A stretch of 64,000 nucleotides of DNA from Haliea sp. GTDB lineage: Bacteria > Pseudomonadota > Gammaproteobacteria > Pseudomonadales > Halieaceae. The stretch lies in contig NZNC01000019.1 of the NCBI GenBank assembly GCA_002692965.1, positions 62,001 through 126,000 of the forward strand, read 5' to 3'. The first letter of the stretch is position 1; each line of letters begins with the position of its first letter. Under the pieces are notes generated by a model. The model was not told where the DNA came from and did no database searches. It worked only from the letters and a program-made list of their open reading frames with translations. A program made the position numbers and the translations under genes. Positions 44,024 to 53,157 of the stretch are shown piece by piece.

Positions 44024-45484
44024 CTACTTGAGCAGCGACCCGAGCAGGCCGCGGAACAGCTGTCGCCCGAGGCGCCCGCCCACGGCAGACCCAAGGCTGC
44101 GCAGCAGACTTTTCACGAAGGCCTCGCCGCCGCTCTGGCGATTGCCGCGGCGACTGCCGCGCTCCGCGCGCTGCTCGAGGCTCGCCTGTTTCTCCGCGGC
44201 CTGCCGCGCCGCGGTGCGCTCTGCCAGAATCTCGTGGGCGGAGCGCGGGTCGACGGCATCGCGGTAGCGTCGCAGGTTGTGGTCAGTGGCGAGTAGCGCC
44301 TGCCGCTCCGCCGGGGTGATGGGGCCCATGCGGGACGCCGGCGGCCGGATCAGCACCCGCTCCACCGGCGCGGGTATCCCCTTGTCCTGCAGGGTCGAGA
44401 CCAGGGCTTCGCCAACGCCGAGCTCGCCGATCACCGTTTCGGTGTCCAGGGCCGGGTTGTCGCGGAAGGACTGCGCCGCTACCCGCACCGCCTTGCGCTC
44501 TTTCGGGGTGTAGGCGCGCAGGGCGTGCTGGATGCGGTTGCCCAGCTGCGCCAGGACGCTGTCCGGAATATCCGCCGGGCTCTGGGTGACAAAGTACACC
44601 CCGACGCCCTTGGAGCGGATCAGGCGCACGACCTGTTCGATCTGTTCCAGCAGGGCCTTGGGGGCATCGCGAAACAGCAGGTGCGCCTCGTCGAAGAAAA
44701 ACACCAGCTCCGGCTGCTCCGGGTCCCCCCGTTCGGGCAGTTCCTCGAACAGCTCGGCGAGCAGCCAGAGCAGGAAGGTCGAATACACCCGGGGCCTGCG
44801 AATCAGCTGGTCGGCGGCGAGGATGTTGATCACGCCGCGTCCCTCGCGGTCGCGTTGCATGAAGTCGCCGAGGGCCAGGGCCGGTTCACCGAAGAAGGCG
44901 TCGCCGCCTTCGCGCTCCAGCATCAGCAGGCGCCGCAGAATGGCATTGACCGATGCTTTTGACACGCCATAACCGGGGCCCAGCTCACGGCCGTGCAGGG
45001 CCAGGTAATCGAGGACGCTGCGCAGGTCGGCCAGGTCAACCAGTAGCAGGCCCTCGCTGTCGGCGAACTCGAAGACCAGGGTGATGACGCTTTCCTGGGT
45101 CTCGTTGAGATCGAGCAGCCGGGTCAGCAGCTGCGGGCCAAGCTCCGAGACGGTGCTGCGCACCGGGGTGCCCTGTTCCCCGAACAGGTCCCAGAAGGCG
45201 ACCGGGAAGCCGCTTTGCCGGTAGTCGGGGATGCCGATGGTCTGCACGCGCTGATCAATCTTCGCGTGCGGCGTGCCCGCCTGTGCGAGCCCGGAGAGGT
45301 CGCCCTTGATGTCGGCGAGAAAGACCGGCACGCCGCCCGCGGAGAAAGCCTCCGCCAGGCACTGCAGGGTCACGGTCTTGCCGGTGCCGGTGGCGCCGGC
45401 GATCAGGCCGTGTCGATTGGCGTAGCGCGGCAGCAGGCCGACGCTGGCCTGGCCATTGCCGCCGAGTAACAGGCTCTCTGACAT
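44024..45484 (-). CDS. HerA-like ATPase (DUF853, YjgR-like)
   Basis: The 486-residue ATPase has Walker A GATGTGKT (30-37), Walker B LVFFFDEAHLLF and an Arg-rich C-terminal tail with a Gly-rich membrane-like end (FRGLLGSLLK). It belongs to the DUF853 branch of the FtsK/HerA superfamily, such as E. coli YjgR, whose role is unknown. It stands 1 base after the WS/DGAT stop in the same direction. Confidence 0.92.
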   Translation of the reverse strand: MSESLLLGGNGQASVGLLPRYANRHGLIAGATGTGKTVTLQCLAEAFSAGGVPVFLADIKGDLSGLAQAGTPHAKIDQRVQTIGIPDYRQSGFPVAFWDLFGEQGTPVRSTVSELGPQLLTRLLDLNETQESVITLVFEFADSEGLLLVDLADLRSVLDYLALHGRELGPGYGVSKASVNAILRRLLMLEREGGDAFFGEPALALGDFMQRDREGRGVINILAADQLIRRPRVYSTFLLWLLAELFEELPERGDPEQPELVFFFDEAHLLFRDAPKALLEQIEQVVRLIRSKGVGVYFVTQSPADIPDSVLAQLGNRIQHALRAYTPKERKAVRVAAQSFRDNPALDTETVIGELGVGEALVSTLQDKGIPAPVERVLIRPPASRMGPITPAERQALLATDHNLRRYRDAVDPRSAHEILAERTAARQAAEKQASLEQRAERGSRRGNRQSGGEAFVKSLLRSLGSAVGGRLGRQLFRGLLGSLLK

Positions 45485-45485
45485 T

Positions 45486-46937
45486 TCAGCCTTCCTTGCT
45501 GGTGCGTTTGCCGGTGCTGCGCCGCGGCCGGCCCTTGCCGACCATGGCCTCGAGTTCCTGTAGCGCCTCTTCCAGGTAGTCGATCAGCCGCTGCATCTGG
45601 GGTACCGCACGGCGACAGGCGACGATGCCGAAATCCAGCTGATTGCGGTAGCTCACCAGGGTGATGTTGAGGGCAAAGCCGTCGAAAACGACCGAGGCCG
45701 GGTAAATCCCGTCGAGACGGGCCCCGTTCCAGTAGAGCGGCTCGCGGGGCCCGGGCACGTTGGAAATCACTGTGCTGAAGGCGGGGAAGCGCTCGCCGAG
45801 GCCGAGGATCGAGCTGAGCAGCGTGGGCGCCTGGGTCAGCACCGTGAACAGGGTGGCTTCCCGCGGCGTGAGCGACTGGTACAGCGCCTTGCCGGCGGCC
45901 ATCGATGCCTGGATACGGCGCAGGCGCCGCTCGGGATCGGCCTCGTCGGTAGCCAGGTCGGCGGTAATGAAACCGACCGCGTTAGAACTGTCCAGGTCGT
46001 GGGTTTCCCGCAGGGAAATCGGCGCCATGGCCTTCAGGGACCAGGTCGGGCATTCGTCGCGGCTGATCAGGTAGCGGCGCAGGGCTCCCGCGCACATCGC
46101 CAGGATGACGTCATTGAGTGTGCCACCGCTGGCCTTGCACACCGCCTGCAGACGGGACAAGCGATAGGACTGGGCGACGAAGCGACGCGCCCCGGATACC
46201 CGCGTGTTGATCGAGGTGTGCGGAATCCGAAACCAGGGCGCCGAGAGGTCGCCGCCGCGGCCGAGGAAGACGCCGCCAAAGCGGCGCAGGGCACTGCCCA
46301 GGTGTACCCCGGTCTGGAAATGCTCGGCCAGGGCGCCGAGCACGTTGCGCACTTCCTGGCGGCTCGGGGCGGACTCGCCGCGCCGTTGCAGCAGGCGCTC
46401 TTTGTAGCGTTCGTAGTTCTCCAGGGACAGGGGCGAGTGGCTGGCCCGGGCCGCCGGATCGGTGGAGTACATGGCGTTGGTCATGTGCATGGCCGACACG
46501 CCGTCGATGGCCGCGTGATGCAGTTTGCTGTAGAGGGCGAACTGCCGTCCCTTCAGGCCTTCGATCAGGTGCATCTCCCACAGCGGACGGCTGCGGTCGA
46601 GCAGCTGGCCGTGCAGCCGCGACACCAGCATGAACAGCTCCCGGTAGCGCCCCGGCCAGGGCAGGCCCAGGTGGCGCACGTGATAATCGATGTCGAAGTG
46701 CTCGTCTTCCTGCCAGTACAGCGGCCCGAGGGGGCCGGCCCGGCCCGTGGCGACAAACTCGCCGAAAGGCGGGCGGTAGGGCTCCTGTGTCCGCAGCAGG
46801 TCGAGCAACTCAGCCAGGAATTCGTGGCGCTTGACGCCGCGGGGGAAGGTGTACAGGTGCAGTCCGCCGACGTGCATGGGCGTCTGGCGTTTTTCCACCA
46901 GCAGGAAGCTGGCGTCGGGCAGGCTGATGGGGCGCAT
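45486..46937 (-). CDS. Wax ester synthase/diacylglycerol acyltransferase (WS/DGAT)
   Basis: The 483-residue enzyme has the catalytic HHAAIDG (140-146), the PLWEMHLIEGL block, and the C-terminal SNVPGPREPLYWNG motif. It esterifies acyl-CoA with a fatty alcohol or diacylglycerol to make storage wax or triacylglycerol. It is membrane-associated. An 11-bp inverted repeat in its leader covers its ribosome site. The C-terminus is basic (GKGRPRRSTGKR). Confidence 0.93.
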   Translation of the reverse strand: MRPISLPDASFLLVEKRQTPMHVGGLHLYTFPRGVKRHEFLAELLDLLRTQEPYRPPFGEFVATGRAGPLGPLYWQEDEHFDIDYHVRHLGLPWPGRYRELFMLVSRLHGQLLDRSRPLWEMHLIEGLKGRQFALYSKLHHAAIDGVSAMHMTNAMYSTDPAARASHSPLSLENYERYKERLLQRRGESAPSRQEVRNVLGALAEHFQTGVHLGSALRRFGGVFLGRGGDLSAPWFRIPHTSINTRVSGARRFVAQSYRLSRLQAVCKASGGTLNDVILAMCAGALRRYLISRDECPTWSLKAMAPISLRETHDLDSSNAVGFITADLATDEADPERRLRRIQASMAAGKALYQSLTPREATLFTVLTQAPTLLSSILGLGERFPAFSTVISNVPGPREPLYWNGARLDGIYPASVVFDGFALNITLVSYRNQLDFGIVACRRAVPQMQRLIDYLEEALQELEAMVGKGRPRRSTGKRTSKEG

Positions 46938-46998
46938 GGCTTCCCCCGGCTGTCACTGGTCCGCCTACAATAGACGCTAAGCGATGCCCGGGGAAGCC
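46938..46998 (-). promoter_or_regulatory. Leader inverted repeat overlapping the WS/DGAT ribosome site
   Basis: On the minus strand GGCTTCCCCGG (46998-46988) is complementary to CCGGGGGAAGCC (46949-46938), with a one-base bulge and a 38-base loop. The second arm includes GGGGGAA, the probable ribosome site just before ATG. TATTGT within the loop could also be a -10 element, in which case the first arm would not be transcribed from it. Confidence 0.4.
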
Positions 46999-47002
46999 TG
47001 TA

Positions 47003-47971
47003 TTACAGCCAACGGTAGCGCCGGAACAGGCCCAGCATGCCCGCCGCGAGAGTGAGCATAACCCCGAGCACCACGAAATAGCCGTAGCGGGTGCGCAACT
47101 CGGGCATGACCTCGAAGTTCATGCCGTAGACGCCGGCGAGGAAACTCAGCGGCACGAAAATCGCCGTGATGATGGTGAGCACTTTCATGGTGTTGTTGAG
47201 GCGATGCGAGCTGATGGAAATGTGGCTCTCCACCAGATCGCCGCAGATCTCGTAGTACATGTTGGTCAGGCTGTGCACTCGCTCGCAGCGGTCGAAAAAA
47301 TCCCGCCGTGCGTGATGGCCGGCGTCACGGCCCGTGCCCATGTGCGCGGTGCCGCCGTTGAGAATCTGCTCCGCCAGGCGCTGGTGGTAATTGAAGATGC
47401 GCCGCAACTTGCGCAGGCGAGAGCGGTAAGTTACCAGCTCCCGCAGAGCGTGGTCGCTGCGCTCGTCGGGAAGACGGTCCTCCAGCTCTGCCAGGGTGTC
47501 GTCGAAGTCGAGGATCCTGTCCAGGTAGCGTCCAGCTGCGTAGTGCAGCATGCGCAGGACCAGGATAGGGGGTGTCTGCAGGAGGTGTTGATGTTCGCGG
47601 CTGTCCCAGAACTGGGCGATGCTGACCGAGTGGCCCCGGCGCACGGTGATCAGCAGGCGGTGGCCGACCCAGATGCCCAGCTGTTGCGGTTGCAGGGTCA
47701 GGTCGTCGTCGAAGCCGGCCATGCCGCGGAACAGGATGAAGGTGGTGTGTTCGAACTCCTCCACCTTGGGCGGGTGGCTGTTGCGCGAGCAGTCGGCGAT
47801 GGCCAGCTCGCCACAGCCGAGGGACAGCAGGAGCTCGCGGATTTCGGGCGTGATTTCCGACTGGATGTCCAGCCACAGGTAGCCGTTGCTGTGGGCGCGC
47901 CACTCGGCCACCAGCTCCTGCCCGCCGAGCTGGGAGTGATCGCGACCGGAAAGCAGTTTGGCGCGAATCAT
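47003..47971 (-). CDS. CorA-type divalent metal transporter
   Basis: The 322-residue protein has a long cytoplasmic domain, then two C-terminal helices with the selectivity motif YGMN at residues 282-285 (VYGMNFEVMPEL). Members carry Mg2+, Co2+, Ni2+ or Zn2+; the GMN-MPEL loop fits the ZntB/CorA group. The ATG overlaps the TGA of the haem protein before it (TCATGA). WS/DGAT lies 65 bases downstream in the same direction. Confidence 0.93.
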   Translation of the reverse strand: MIRAKLLSGRDHSQLGGQELVAEWRAHSNGYLWLDIQSEITPEIRELLLSLGCGELAIADCSRNSHPPKVEEFEHTTFILFRGMAGFDDDLTLQPQQLGIWVGHRLLITVRRGHSVSIAQFWDSREHQHLLQTPPILVLRMLHYAAGRYLDRILDFDDTLAELEDRLPDERSDHALRELVTYRSRLRKLRRIFNYHQRLAEQILNGGTAHMGTGRDAGHHARRDFFDRCERVHSLTNMYYEICGDLVESHISISSHRLNNTMKVLTIITAIFVPLSFLAGVYGMNFEVMPELRTRYGYFVVLGVMLTLAAGMLGLFRRYRWL

Positions 47972-48543
47972 GAGGCGGGTGCGATCAGGCTGATGGCTCC
48001 GCGCACTTCACCCAGCTGATAGCCGGTGGCGCGGTCATCGGGGTAGTGGGTGTCGAGGGCTTCCTGCACCGCGGGGGAGAGGTTTTCCCCGTGGCAGGCG
48101 AGGCAGAGACCCTCGGTACCCTGGGCCTGCATGTAGCGGAAGCGGCCGTCGGTGACGGCGGCCTGCTGCAGCTGGCTGGCCGGCGTGCCGGCCGCCTGCC
48201 GTGCGGCGAACTGCTGCAGCACCGCGCGCTCCCAGGCATCGGGTTCGGCGCGCTCGGCATTGCGCGCTTGCAGGCTCACTCGGCGCACCTGCCAGCCCGT
48301 TTCGGCACTCAGGCTGTCCATCAGCGCCGGCGCCACCTCGGCACAGACCGCGACCGCGTGGGCGGGGCCGCCCGCCGCCATGGCTTGCTGGAGTTGTGGT
48401 TTCAGCTGGCCGACGAAGCGGCCCACCAGTGCGCGGGCCTCTTCGGTCCGGGTTGATGCGGTGCTGTCTGCGGTGTTGCCGCCAGCCAGTGCGCCGTGGC
48501 TGAGTAGTGCCGTGGCCAGCAGCAGCGTGCCAAAATGATGCAT
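47968..48543 (-). CDS. Periplasmic Tll0287-like mono-haem protein (DUF3365)
   Basis: The 191-residue protein has a signal peptide (LLLATALLSHGALAGG) and the DUF3365/Tll0287-like domain with VCAEVAPALMDSLS. The haem motif CLACH (Cys147, Cys150, His151) and a C-terminal YPDDRATGYQLGEVRGAISL block follow. Family members are c-type haem proteins or sensor domains with PAS-like folds. Function here is unknown; a redox or haem-sensing role in the periplasm is likely. The start at 48543 is chosen for the signal peptide. Confidence 0.85.
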   Translation of the reverse strand: MHHFGTLLLATALLSHGALAGGNTADSTASTRTEEARALVGRFVGQLKPQLQQAMAAGGPAHAVAVCAEVAPALMDSLSAETGWQVRRVSLQARNAERAEPDAWERAVLQQFAARQAAGTPASQLQQAAVTDGRFRYMQAQGTEGLCLACHGENLSPAVQEALDTHYPDDRATGYQLGEVRGAISLIAPAS

Positions 48544-48622
48544 CCTTCCACTCCCCTGGTTTGCCCCTTGCCTGTCCATGCCCGCTTGCCTGCCGCAGTT
48601 CGCGGTGCCCGGGTCATGGGAC

Positions 48623-48628
48623 TATACT
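48623..48628 (+). promoter_or_regulatory. -10 element just before nfeD (possible leaderless mRNA)
   Basis: TATACT lies 6 bases before the nfeD ATG at 48635. A start 6-7 bases after it would fall on or next to the ATG. No ribosome site precedes that ATG, so translation may be leaderless. A good -35 was not found. Confidence 0.45.
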
Positions 48629-48634
48629 CGGTGC

Positions 48635-49963
48635 ATGACAAAAACATGGTTACTCGGTTTGCTACTGTTGGCAAGTGTGCTGGCAACGCCCGCGCGCGCG
48701 GCCGGGGCAGTGTGGTTGGTCGATCTGGAAGGTGCGATTGGTCCCGCGACGGCGCAACACCTGCAAAGCAGCCTGGATCGGGCCGAAGCAGCGGGCGTCC
48801 AGCTGGTGATCCTGCGGCTGGATACACCCGGCGGTCTGGATACCGCGATGCGCGACATGATCCGGCGGATACTCGCGGCGGATGTGCCCGTGGCCACCTG
48901 GGTCGGGCCCAGCGGAGCCCGTGCCGCCAGCGCGGGGACCTATCTGCTCTACGCCAGCCATATCGCCGCCATGGCCCCGGGCACCAATCTCGGCGCCGCC
49001 ACCCCGGTGCAGATCGGCGGTATGCCCTCGATGCCCGGTGGCAAGGAGGAAGAATCCTCGGGTGGCGGGGCCATGGAACGCAAGGTGGTCAACGACGCGG
49101 TCGCCTACCTGCGTGGCCTGGCGGAGATGCGCGGCAGGAACGCCGACTGGGCCGAGCTGGCAGTGCGCGAGGGCGCCAGTCTGCCGGCCTCGGAGGCCCT
49201 GGAAAAAGGCGTGATCGACCTCATGGCGGACAACCCCCGGGCCCTGCTGGCGCAGTTGCAGGGGCGCGCGGTCACCGTGGGTGAGCGACAGCTCACCCTG
49301 GATGTCGAGGGGGCGCCCCTGGAGACCCGGGCGATGGACTGGCGCAGCGAGTTCCTCGCCATCATCACCAACCCCAACGTGGCCTATATCCTGCTGATGG
49401 TGGGCATCTACGGCCTGATTCTCGAGTTCTACAACCCCGGCATGGGCCTGCCGGGCATTACCGGGGCGGTCTGTCTGCTGCTGGCCCTGTACGCCTTCCA
49501 GATGCTGCCGGTGAGTTATGCCGGCCTGGGCCTGCTGGCCCTCGGGGTGGCCCTGATGGTGGCCGAGGCCTTCGCCCCGAGTTTCGGGGTGCTGGGGCTG
49601 GGGGGTATTGTCGCCTTTGTCTTCGGCTCGGTGATGCTGATGGACAGCGAGCTGCCCGGTTACCGCATCGCCTGGCCGATGATTCTCGCGGTGGCCCTGT
49701 TCAGCGCCGGCCTGCTGGCGTTTGCCCTGGGCATGGTGCTGCGTGCGCGCAAGGCCGCGGTGGTCAGCGGTATCGACCACTTGCTCGGGCAGCTGACCAC
49801 GGTCGGGCGGGTGGACAACGGTCGCAGCTGGGTCTGGCTGGACGGTGAATTGTGGCAGGCGCGCAGCGAGCGCCCCCTGGCCCGGGGTGACAGGGTAAAA
49901 GTGGAAGCCATTGACGGGCTGGTCGCGGTGGTCAGCCCGGCGGACAAACAGGGAGAGAACTGA
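48635..49963 (+). CDS. nfeD: NfeD-family membrane serine protease
   Basis: The 442-residue protein has a signal peptide ([16 protein letters not shown]) and a ClpP-like protease domain with [13 protein letters not shown], nucleophile Ser99 ([10 protein letters not shown]) and base Lys149 ([12 protein letters not shown]). About five membrane helices and a C-terminal OB-fold ([18 protein letters not shown]) follow. NfeD proteases cleave the C-terminus of partner stomatins in archaea; the stomatin-like gene here starts within its stop codon (TGATG). The complex acts at the inner membrane. Confidence 0.92.
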   Translation: MTKTWLLGLLLLASVLATPARAAGAVWLVDLEGAIGPATAQHLQSSLDRAEAAGVQLVILRLDTPGGLDTAMRDMIRRILAADVPVATWVGPSGARAASAGTYLLYASHIAAMAPGTNLGAATPVQIGGMPSMPGGKEEESSGGGAMERKVVNDAVAYLRGLAEMRGRNADWAELAVREGASLPASEALEKGVIDLMADNPRALLAQLQGRAVTVGERQLTLDVEGAPLETRAMDWRSEFLAIITNPNVAYILLMVGIYGLILEFYNPGMGLPGITGAVCLLLALYAFQMLPVSYAGLGLLALGVALMVAEAFAPSFGVLGLGGIVAFVFGSVMLMDSELPGYRIAWPMILAVALFSAGLLAFALGMVLRARKAAVVSGIDHLLGQLTTVGRVDNGRSWVWLDGELWQARSERPLARGDRVKVEAIDGLVAVVSPADKQGEN

Positions 49964-50709
49964 TGTTGGAACTGGAGACTTTCGGGGGCGTGCTGCTCCT
50001 GCTATTCCTGGCCCTGGTGCTGTCCATGTTCCGGGTGCTGCGGGAGTACGAGCGCGGTGTGATCTTCATGCTCGGCCGCTTCTACCGGGTCAAGGGCCCG
50101 GGCCTGATCATCATCATTCCGGTCCTGCAGCAGATGGTGCGGGTGGATCTGCGCACGGTAGTCATGGACGTGCCGACCCAGGACGTGATTTCCCGGGACA
50201 ACGTCTCGGTGCAGGTCAACGCGGTGATCTATTTCCGGGTGATGGACCCGGAGAAAGCCATCATCCAGGTGGAGAACTACCTCGAGGCGACCAGTCAGCT
50301 GTCCCAGACTACCCTGCGCTCGGTCCTCGGCCAGCACGAGCTGGACGACATGCTGGCGGAGCGGGACAAGCTGAACGCGGACATCCAGACGCTGCTGGAT
50401 CAGCAGACAGAAGCCTGGGGGATCAAGGTGGCCAATGTCGAGATCAAGCACGTCGATCTCAACGAATCCATGATCCGGGCCATCGCCAAGCAGGCCGAGG
50501 CGGAGCGCGAGCGCCGGGCCAAGGTCATCCACGCGCTGGGCGAACAGGAAGCGGCGGAGAAGCTGGCCGAGGCCGCACGCACCCTCGCCACTGAGGACTC
50601 GGCGATCCAGCTGCGCTACCTGCAGACCCTGGTGGAAATTGCCGGTGACAACAACTCCACGATTGTATTTCCGCTGCCGGTGGATATCCTGCAGAAATTA
50701 AAACAATAA
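49963..50709 (+). CDS. Slipin (stomatin-like SPFH protein)
   Basis: The 248-residue protein has one N-terminal membrane helix ([13 protein letters not shown]) and the SPFH domain: [44 protein letters not shown] and a coiled coil with [19 protein letters not shown]. Slipins form detergent-resistant membrane scaffolds. It is the usual partner of the long-form NfeD just before it. A small AACCCA/TGGGTT hairpin at 50720-50739 follows its stop and may terminate the transcript weakly. Confidence 0.94.
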   Translation: MLELETFGGVLLLLFLALVLSMFRVLREYERGVIFMLGRFYRVKGPGLIIIIPVLQQMVRVDLRTVVMDVPTQDVISRDNVSVQVNAVIYFRVMDPEKAIIQVENYLEATSQLSQTTLRSVLGQHELDDMLAERDKLNADIQTLLDQQTEAWGIKVANVEIKHVDLNESMIRAIAKQAEAERERRAKVIHALGEQEAAEKLAEAARTLATEDSAIQLRYLQTLVEIAGDNNSTIVFPLPVDILQKLKQ

Positions 50710-50758
50710 AATAGAAATGAACCCAAGTGAGCGTGGGTTAGAAAAATTCACCACCAAA

Positions 50759-50784
50759 TGGCAGTAGTGCATGAAAAACTGCCA
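50759..50784 (+). promoter_or_regulatory. 7-bp inverted repeat, possible operator of the TonB receptor
   Basis: TGGCAGT and ACTGCCA are separated by 12 bases. It lies just before TAGACT (50788-50793), a candidate -10, so it would cover the -35 region. It may bind the LuxR-type regulator encoded at 56.2 kb; this is inference from position. Confidence 0.4.
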
Positions 50785-50794
50785 CCTTAGACTC

Positions 50795-50842
50795 GGCTCC
50801 TGTGATCAAGTCAGATTTGCTTTCTTGACAATAACAGGAGCC
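50795..50842 (+). promoter_or_regulatory. 9-bp inverted repeat masking the TonB receptor ribosome site
   Basis: GGCTCCTGT (50795-50803) and ACAGGAGCC (50834-50842) are perfectly complementary. A nested TCAAG/CTTGA stem lies inside the 30-base loop. The 3' arm contains AGGAG, the ribosome site of the gene starting at 50850. If transcribed whole, the fold would block translation initiation. Confidence 0.55.
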
Positions 50843-50849
50843 TTGTTCG

Positions 50850-53078
50850 ATGTTTTCTCAATCCGAAAAAGCCTATTTTCATAAGACTTTTACCGCTTTG
50901 GCAGTATCATTGGCGGTGAACGCCGTGCCTGCATTTGCCGCAGAATCGTCGAGTTCGTCAGCGCGTGCCTCCCTTCTGGAAGAGGTGATGGTCAAGGCGC
51001 GCAAGCGAGCAGCGGGCGAGGCGATACAGGACGTTCCCGTCGCCATCACTGCTTTTAGCGCCGACCAGTTCAAGGCCGTCTTCGCCGAGGATGTTGTCGA
51101 CCTGGGCATGTTGTCCCCCAACGTTCACCCCACTCCCGGCAGTCAGGTTGGAAGCCAGGCATTCAGTATTCGTGGCCTTGGCGTAGCAGGTACTGTGCCC
51201 TCGGATGCCCCCGCAGTTGGCGTGTTCCAGAATGGGGTGTACTGGGGCATGAACTACGGTGCGCTGATCGATGCCTTCGACGTCGAGAGTGTGGAGATTC
51301 TTCGCGGTCCACAGGGAACCCTGTTTGGGCGCAATGTCACCGGTGGCGCCATCCTGGTCAACACCAAGCGCCCTGGTCAGGAGTTTGGTTACGAGGCCGA
51401 GGCGGTTTATGGCAGCCATGGGCGACTGGATATGTCCGGTGCCGTTGAAGGTCCGCTTGGCGAGGCGCTGCGAGGCAGGTTGTCGGTGCTGAGCCGCAAG
51501 CATGATGGCTACTACGATAATGTGCTGCAGGGTGGTAAAGATGCCGGCGAGGACGATGTGTCGGTGGTCCGGGGGACCCTGGTTTATGAGCCTACTGCCA
51601 CCTTTGATGCGACGCTGATTGTCGATCAGTACGATCAGAACTCTGGCCAGGTGCTGGTTCGTCAGGTCGAGACACCCGGAAGCCTGCCATTCGAGGAGGG
51701 TTACCGGGAACCGTCTGACCCGTTTGACGTGATGCACAACGATCCCGGTTGGGCGGATATCCAGGTGCAGTCGAGCACGCTGGAAATGAACTGGGACCTG
51801 GGTCATGGCGTGGTCACGTCGATAACAGGCTATCGCGACCTCGAAGTCAATCAGTTCGGTGATTTTGACGCTTCACCCTCACAGGGACTCAATCTGGCCG
51901 TCGATGTGGAGCAGGATCAGTTCTCCCAGGAGCTCCGATACGCTTCCTCCTACTCCGATTTCTACAACTACACAGTCGGGCTGTATTATTTTCAGCAAGA
52001 CTGGGATTTCAGGGAAGGTCGGGCCATCAGCAATAACGCTCTGGTCTTCGCTTCCGGCAATACCATGGATGAGTCGTCGTATGCGGCATTTGGCGAAGTC
52101 GACCTGCGGCCGTTTGACGACTGGATGATTACCCTCGGCGGTCGATTCACGCAGGAGGAGAAAGAAGTTCAAACGGTGCCGTTTGGCGGCTGCCCGCTCG
52201 ATGAGAGCATTCCAAATCCTTTGAGAATTCAGAATCTTAGAGCCTTGCCCTGTGACCTTGGACCGTCCGATACCGAAACCTGGAGCGATGTGTCCCCGAA
52301 GGTTGTGGTCAGATGGGAGCCTACGGAAAACCAGATGACCTACATGAGCTGGACGAAAGGTTTCCGCAGTGGCGGCTTTGCCGCTCGTGGCAACAACCTG
52401 CTGCCGCCTTTCGATGCAGAGGAAGTGACCGCGGTTGAGCTGGGTTACAAAGGCACGTTGTGGGATGAACGTCTTCGTCTGAACGTGGCGCTGTATCAGA
52501 ACGATTATTCCGACCTTCAGCGAACCATTCTGACGCCGGGCACGGATATTGCGTTCACCCAGTCCACGCAGAATGCCGGTGAGGCAACCATAGAAGGTGC
52601 TGAGGTTGAGCTGAGTGTACAGGTCACTGACAAGCTGCTCCTGACAGCTTCCTGGGGGCTGACTGACGCCAGCTTCGATGAATTTAAGGGCTTCGACCTT
52701 GATGGAGATGGTGTGTCGGATCCGGATCGGGCCAGGAAGCTGGAGTTTTCGCAGGTACCGGAAAACACCTATAACCTGTCGGCCAACTACTCGACCGAAT
52801 ATGCGGACTACGGGTATCTGGATTTTCGGGTGGCGATGCGCCGAATTGACGAGCTCTACCACGATGACCAGAATCTGGTCCGGGAACCCGGTCACAACAT
52901 CTTCGATGCCAACCTGACCTACCAACCCTTCGGCGCGGCTTGGTCGCTGTCTCTGTTTGGAAAGAACCTGGGCAACGAGGATTATGCCTTCGAGGGGGCC
53001 TCGCTGGGAAGCCTGGGAACGAATCGGTTCCTGTTCCCGCCGCGCACCTGGGGTGTTCGCTGGACCTATGAGCACTGA
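50850..53078 (+). CDS. TonB-dependent receptor of the low-GC cassette
   Basis: The 742-residue protein has a signal peptide (VSLAVNAVPAFAAES), a TonB box region LLEEVMVKARKR, and a plug domain with IQDVPVAITAFSADQF, FSIRGLG and VEILRGPQGTLFGRNVTGGAI. The barrel ends FPPRTWGVRWTYEH. This type is common in sphingomonads and marine gammaproteobacteria for uptake of hydrophobic or aromatic compounds and siderophores. Base use is less GC-rich than neighbours, as in the three genes after it. A hairpin and T-run follow its stop. Confidence 0.93.
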   Translation: MFSQSEKAYFHKTFTALAVSLAVNAVPAFAAESSSSSARASLLEEVMVKARKRAAGEAIQDVPVAITAFSADQFKAVFAEDVVDLGMLSPNVHPTPGSQVGSQAFSIRGLGVAGTVPSDAPAVGVFQNGVYWGMNYGALIDAFDVESVEILRGPQGTLFGRNVTGGAILVNTKRPGQEFGYEAEAVYGSHGRLDMSGAVEGPLGEALRGRLSVLSRKHDGYYDNVLQGGKDAGEDDVSVVRGTLVYEPTATFDATLIVDQYDQNSGQVLVRQVETPGSLPFEEGYREPSDPFDVMHNDPGWADIQVQSSTLEMNWDLGHGVVTSITGYRDLEVNQFGDFDASPSQGLNLAVDVEQDQFSQELRYASSYSDFYNYTVGLYYFQQDWDFREGRAISNNALVFASGNTMDESSYAAFGEVDLRPFDDWMITLGGRFTQEEKEVQTVPFGGCPLDESIPNPLRIQNLRALPCDLGPSDTETWSDVSPKVVVRWEPTENQMTYMSWTKGFRSGGFAARGNNLLPPFDAEEVTAVELGYKGTLWDERLRLNVALYQNDYSDLQRTILTPGTDIAFTQSTQNAGEATIEGAEVELSVQVTDKLLLTASWGLTDASFDEFKGFDLDGDGVSDPDRARKLEFSQVPENTYNLSANYSTEYADYGYLDFRVAMRRIDELYHDDQNLVREPGHNIFDANLTYQPFGAAWSLSLFGKNLGNEDYAFEGASLGSLGTNRFLFPPRTWGVRWTYEH

Positions 53079-53103
53079 TCAGTCGAGAGTCTGACGCAGC
53101 GAA

Positions 53104-53144
53104 CTCGCCATGTCGCCGGCATGGCGAGCCAACATACATTTTTT
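53104..53144 (+). terminator. Intrinsic terminator between TonB receptor and acyl-CoA synthetase
   Basis: CTCGCCATG and CATGGCGAG form a perfect 9-bp stem with a 7-base loop. A six-T run follows 10 bases later (53139-53144). It probably limits read-through from the receptor, so the next gene may be expressed less. The acyl-CoA synthetase ATG is 13 bases after the T-run. Confidence 0.55.
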
Positions 53145-53157
53145 CGGTAAAGTATTT

